This document shows positions 13,138-13,151 of a DNA stretch of 13,151 nt, in pieces. Origin of the DNA: Pseudomonadota bacterium (lineage in GTDB: Bacteria; Pseudomonadota; Gammaproteobacteria; Xanthomonadales; Xanthomonadaceae); assembly GCA_023423675.1 (NCBI GenBank), contig JAFAFD010000287.1, positions 1 to 13,151 of the forward strand, given 5' to 3'. A model generated the notes under the pieces. The model ran no database searches, was not told the DNA's origin, and saw only the letters and a list, made by a program, of their open reading frames with translations. The position numbers and the translations under genes were made by a program. Every line of letters begins with the position of its first letter. The stretch's first letter is position 1.

Positions 13138-13151
13138 CGCCGGGCATGGCC
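13138..13151 (-). repeat. Partial inverted copy of the preceding GTAG repeat, cut by the window end
   Basis: CGCCGGGCATGGCC equals the first 14 bases of the reverse complement of the 13085-13107 unit, so an inverted pair continues past the window. The spacer carries a separate perfect palindrome, GGAATGCATTCC (13127-13138). Confidence 0.65.

Overview
The window looks like a chromosomal segment of a Stenotrophomonas-type gammaproteobacterium (Xanthomonadaceae). The G+C content is high (about 70% in genes by hand count of sample lines). Short palindromes ending in GTAG recur at gene borders, as in the SMAG/REP repeats described in S. maltophilia. The TonB-dependent receptor has the TonB-Xanth-Caulo family layout. 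The species assignment is inference.

Layout: 1-162 is a repeat-rich leader with an inverted GTAG-repeat pair and a single copy. 163-1893 (+) is aceK, the isocitrate dehydrogenase kinase/phosphatase. 1966-2838 (+) is an exported protein with two TonB-C-like modules. A hairpin at 2853-2873 closes this strand against the convergent gene 2887-4461 (-), a membrane diguanylate cyclase with a Cache sensor, a GGEEF active site and an RxxD inhibitory site. 4568-5584 (-) is a cupin-8/JmjC-like putative Fe(II)/2-oxoglutarate oxygenase. It lies downstream of a large TonB-dependent receptor (5647-8634, -), with one GTAG hairpin between them. 8635-9195 is a long, lower-G+C intergenic region with several LacI-type operators and the lacI terminator. 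9196-10203 (-) is a LacI-family repressor. 10545-13076 (+) is a secreted GH3 beta-glucosidase/exo-beta-glucanase with an ExoP-like C-terminal domain, followed by another GTAG repeat pair cut by the window end.

The right-hand part (about 4.57-13.08 kb) reads as one carbohydrate-utilisation locus: outer-membrane TonB-dependent uptake, exported GH3 hydrolysis of a beta-glucan or cello-/laminari-oligosaccharide, and a local LacI repressor. The same 14-bp palindrome, TGACAGCG(C/T)TG(T/C)CA, lies on the -10 region of the GH3 gene, on the -35 box of the receptor gene, and again further upstream of the receptor. This gives a sequence-based case for one repressor controlling both promoters. The least explained member is the cupin-like oxygenase, which is co-directional with the receptor. 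The left part (aceK, TonB-C-like protein, diguanylate cyclase) looks like ordinary housekeeping and signalling genes with no visible functional tie to the sugar locus. I see no phage, transposase, CRISPR array, tRNA or rRNA. I do not see a wholly new system. The best leads are the cupin partner, the multi-operator region and the duplicated TonB-C module.
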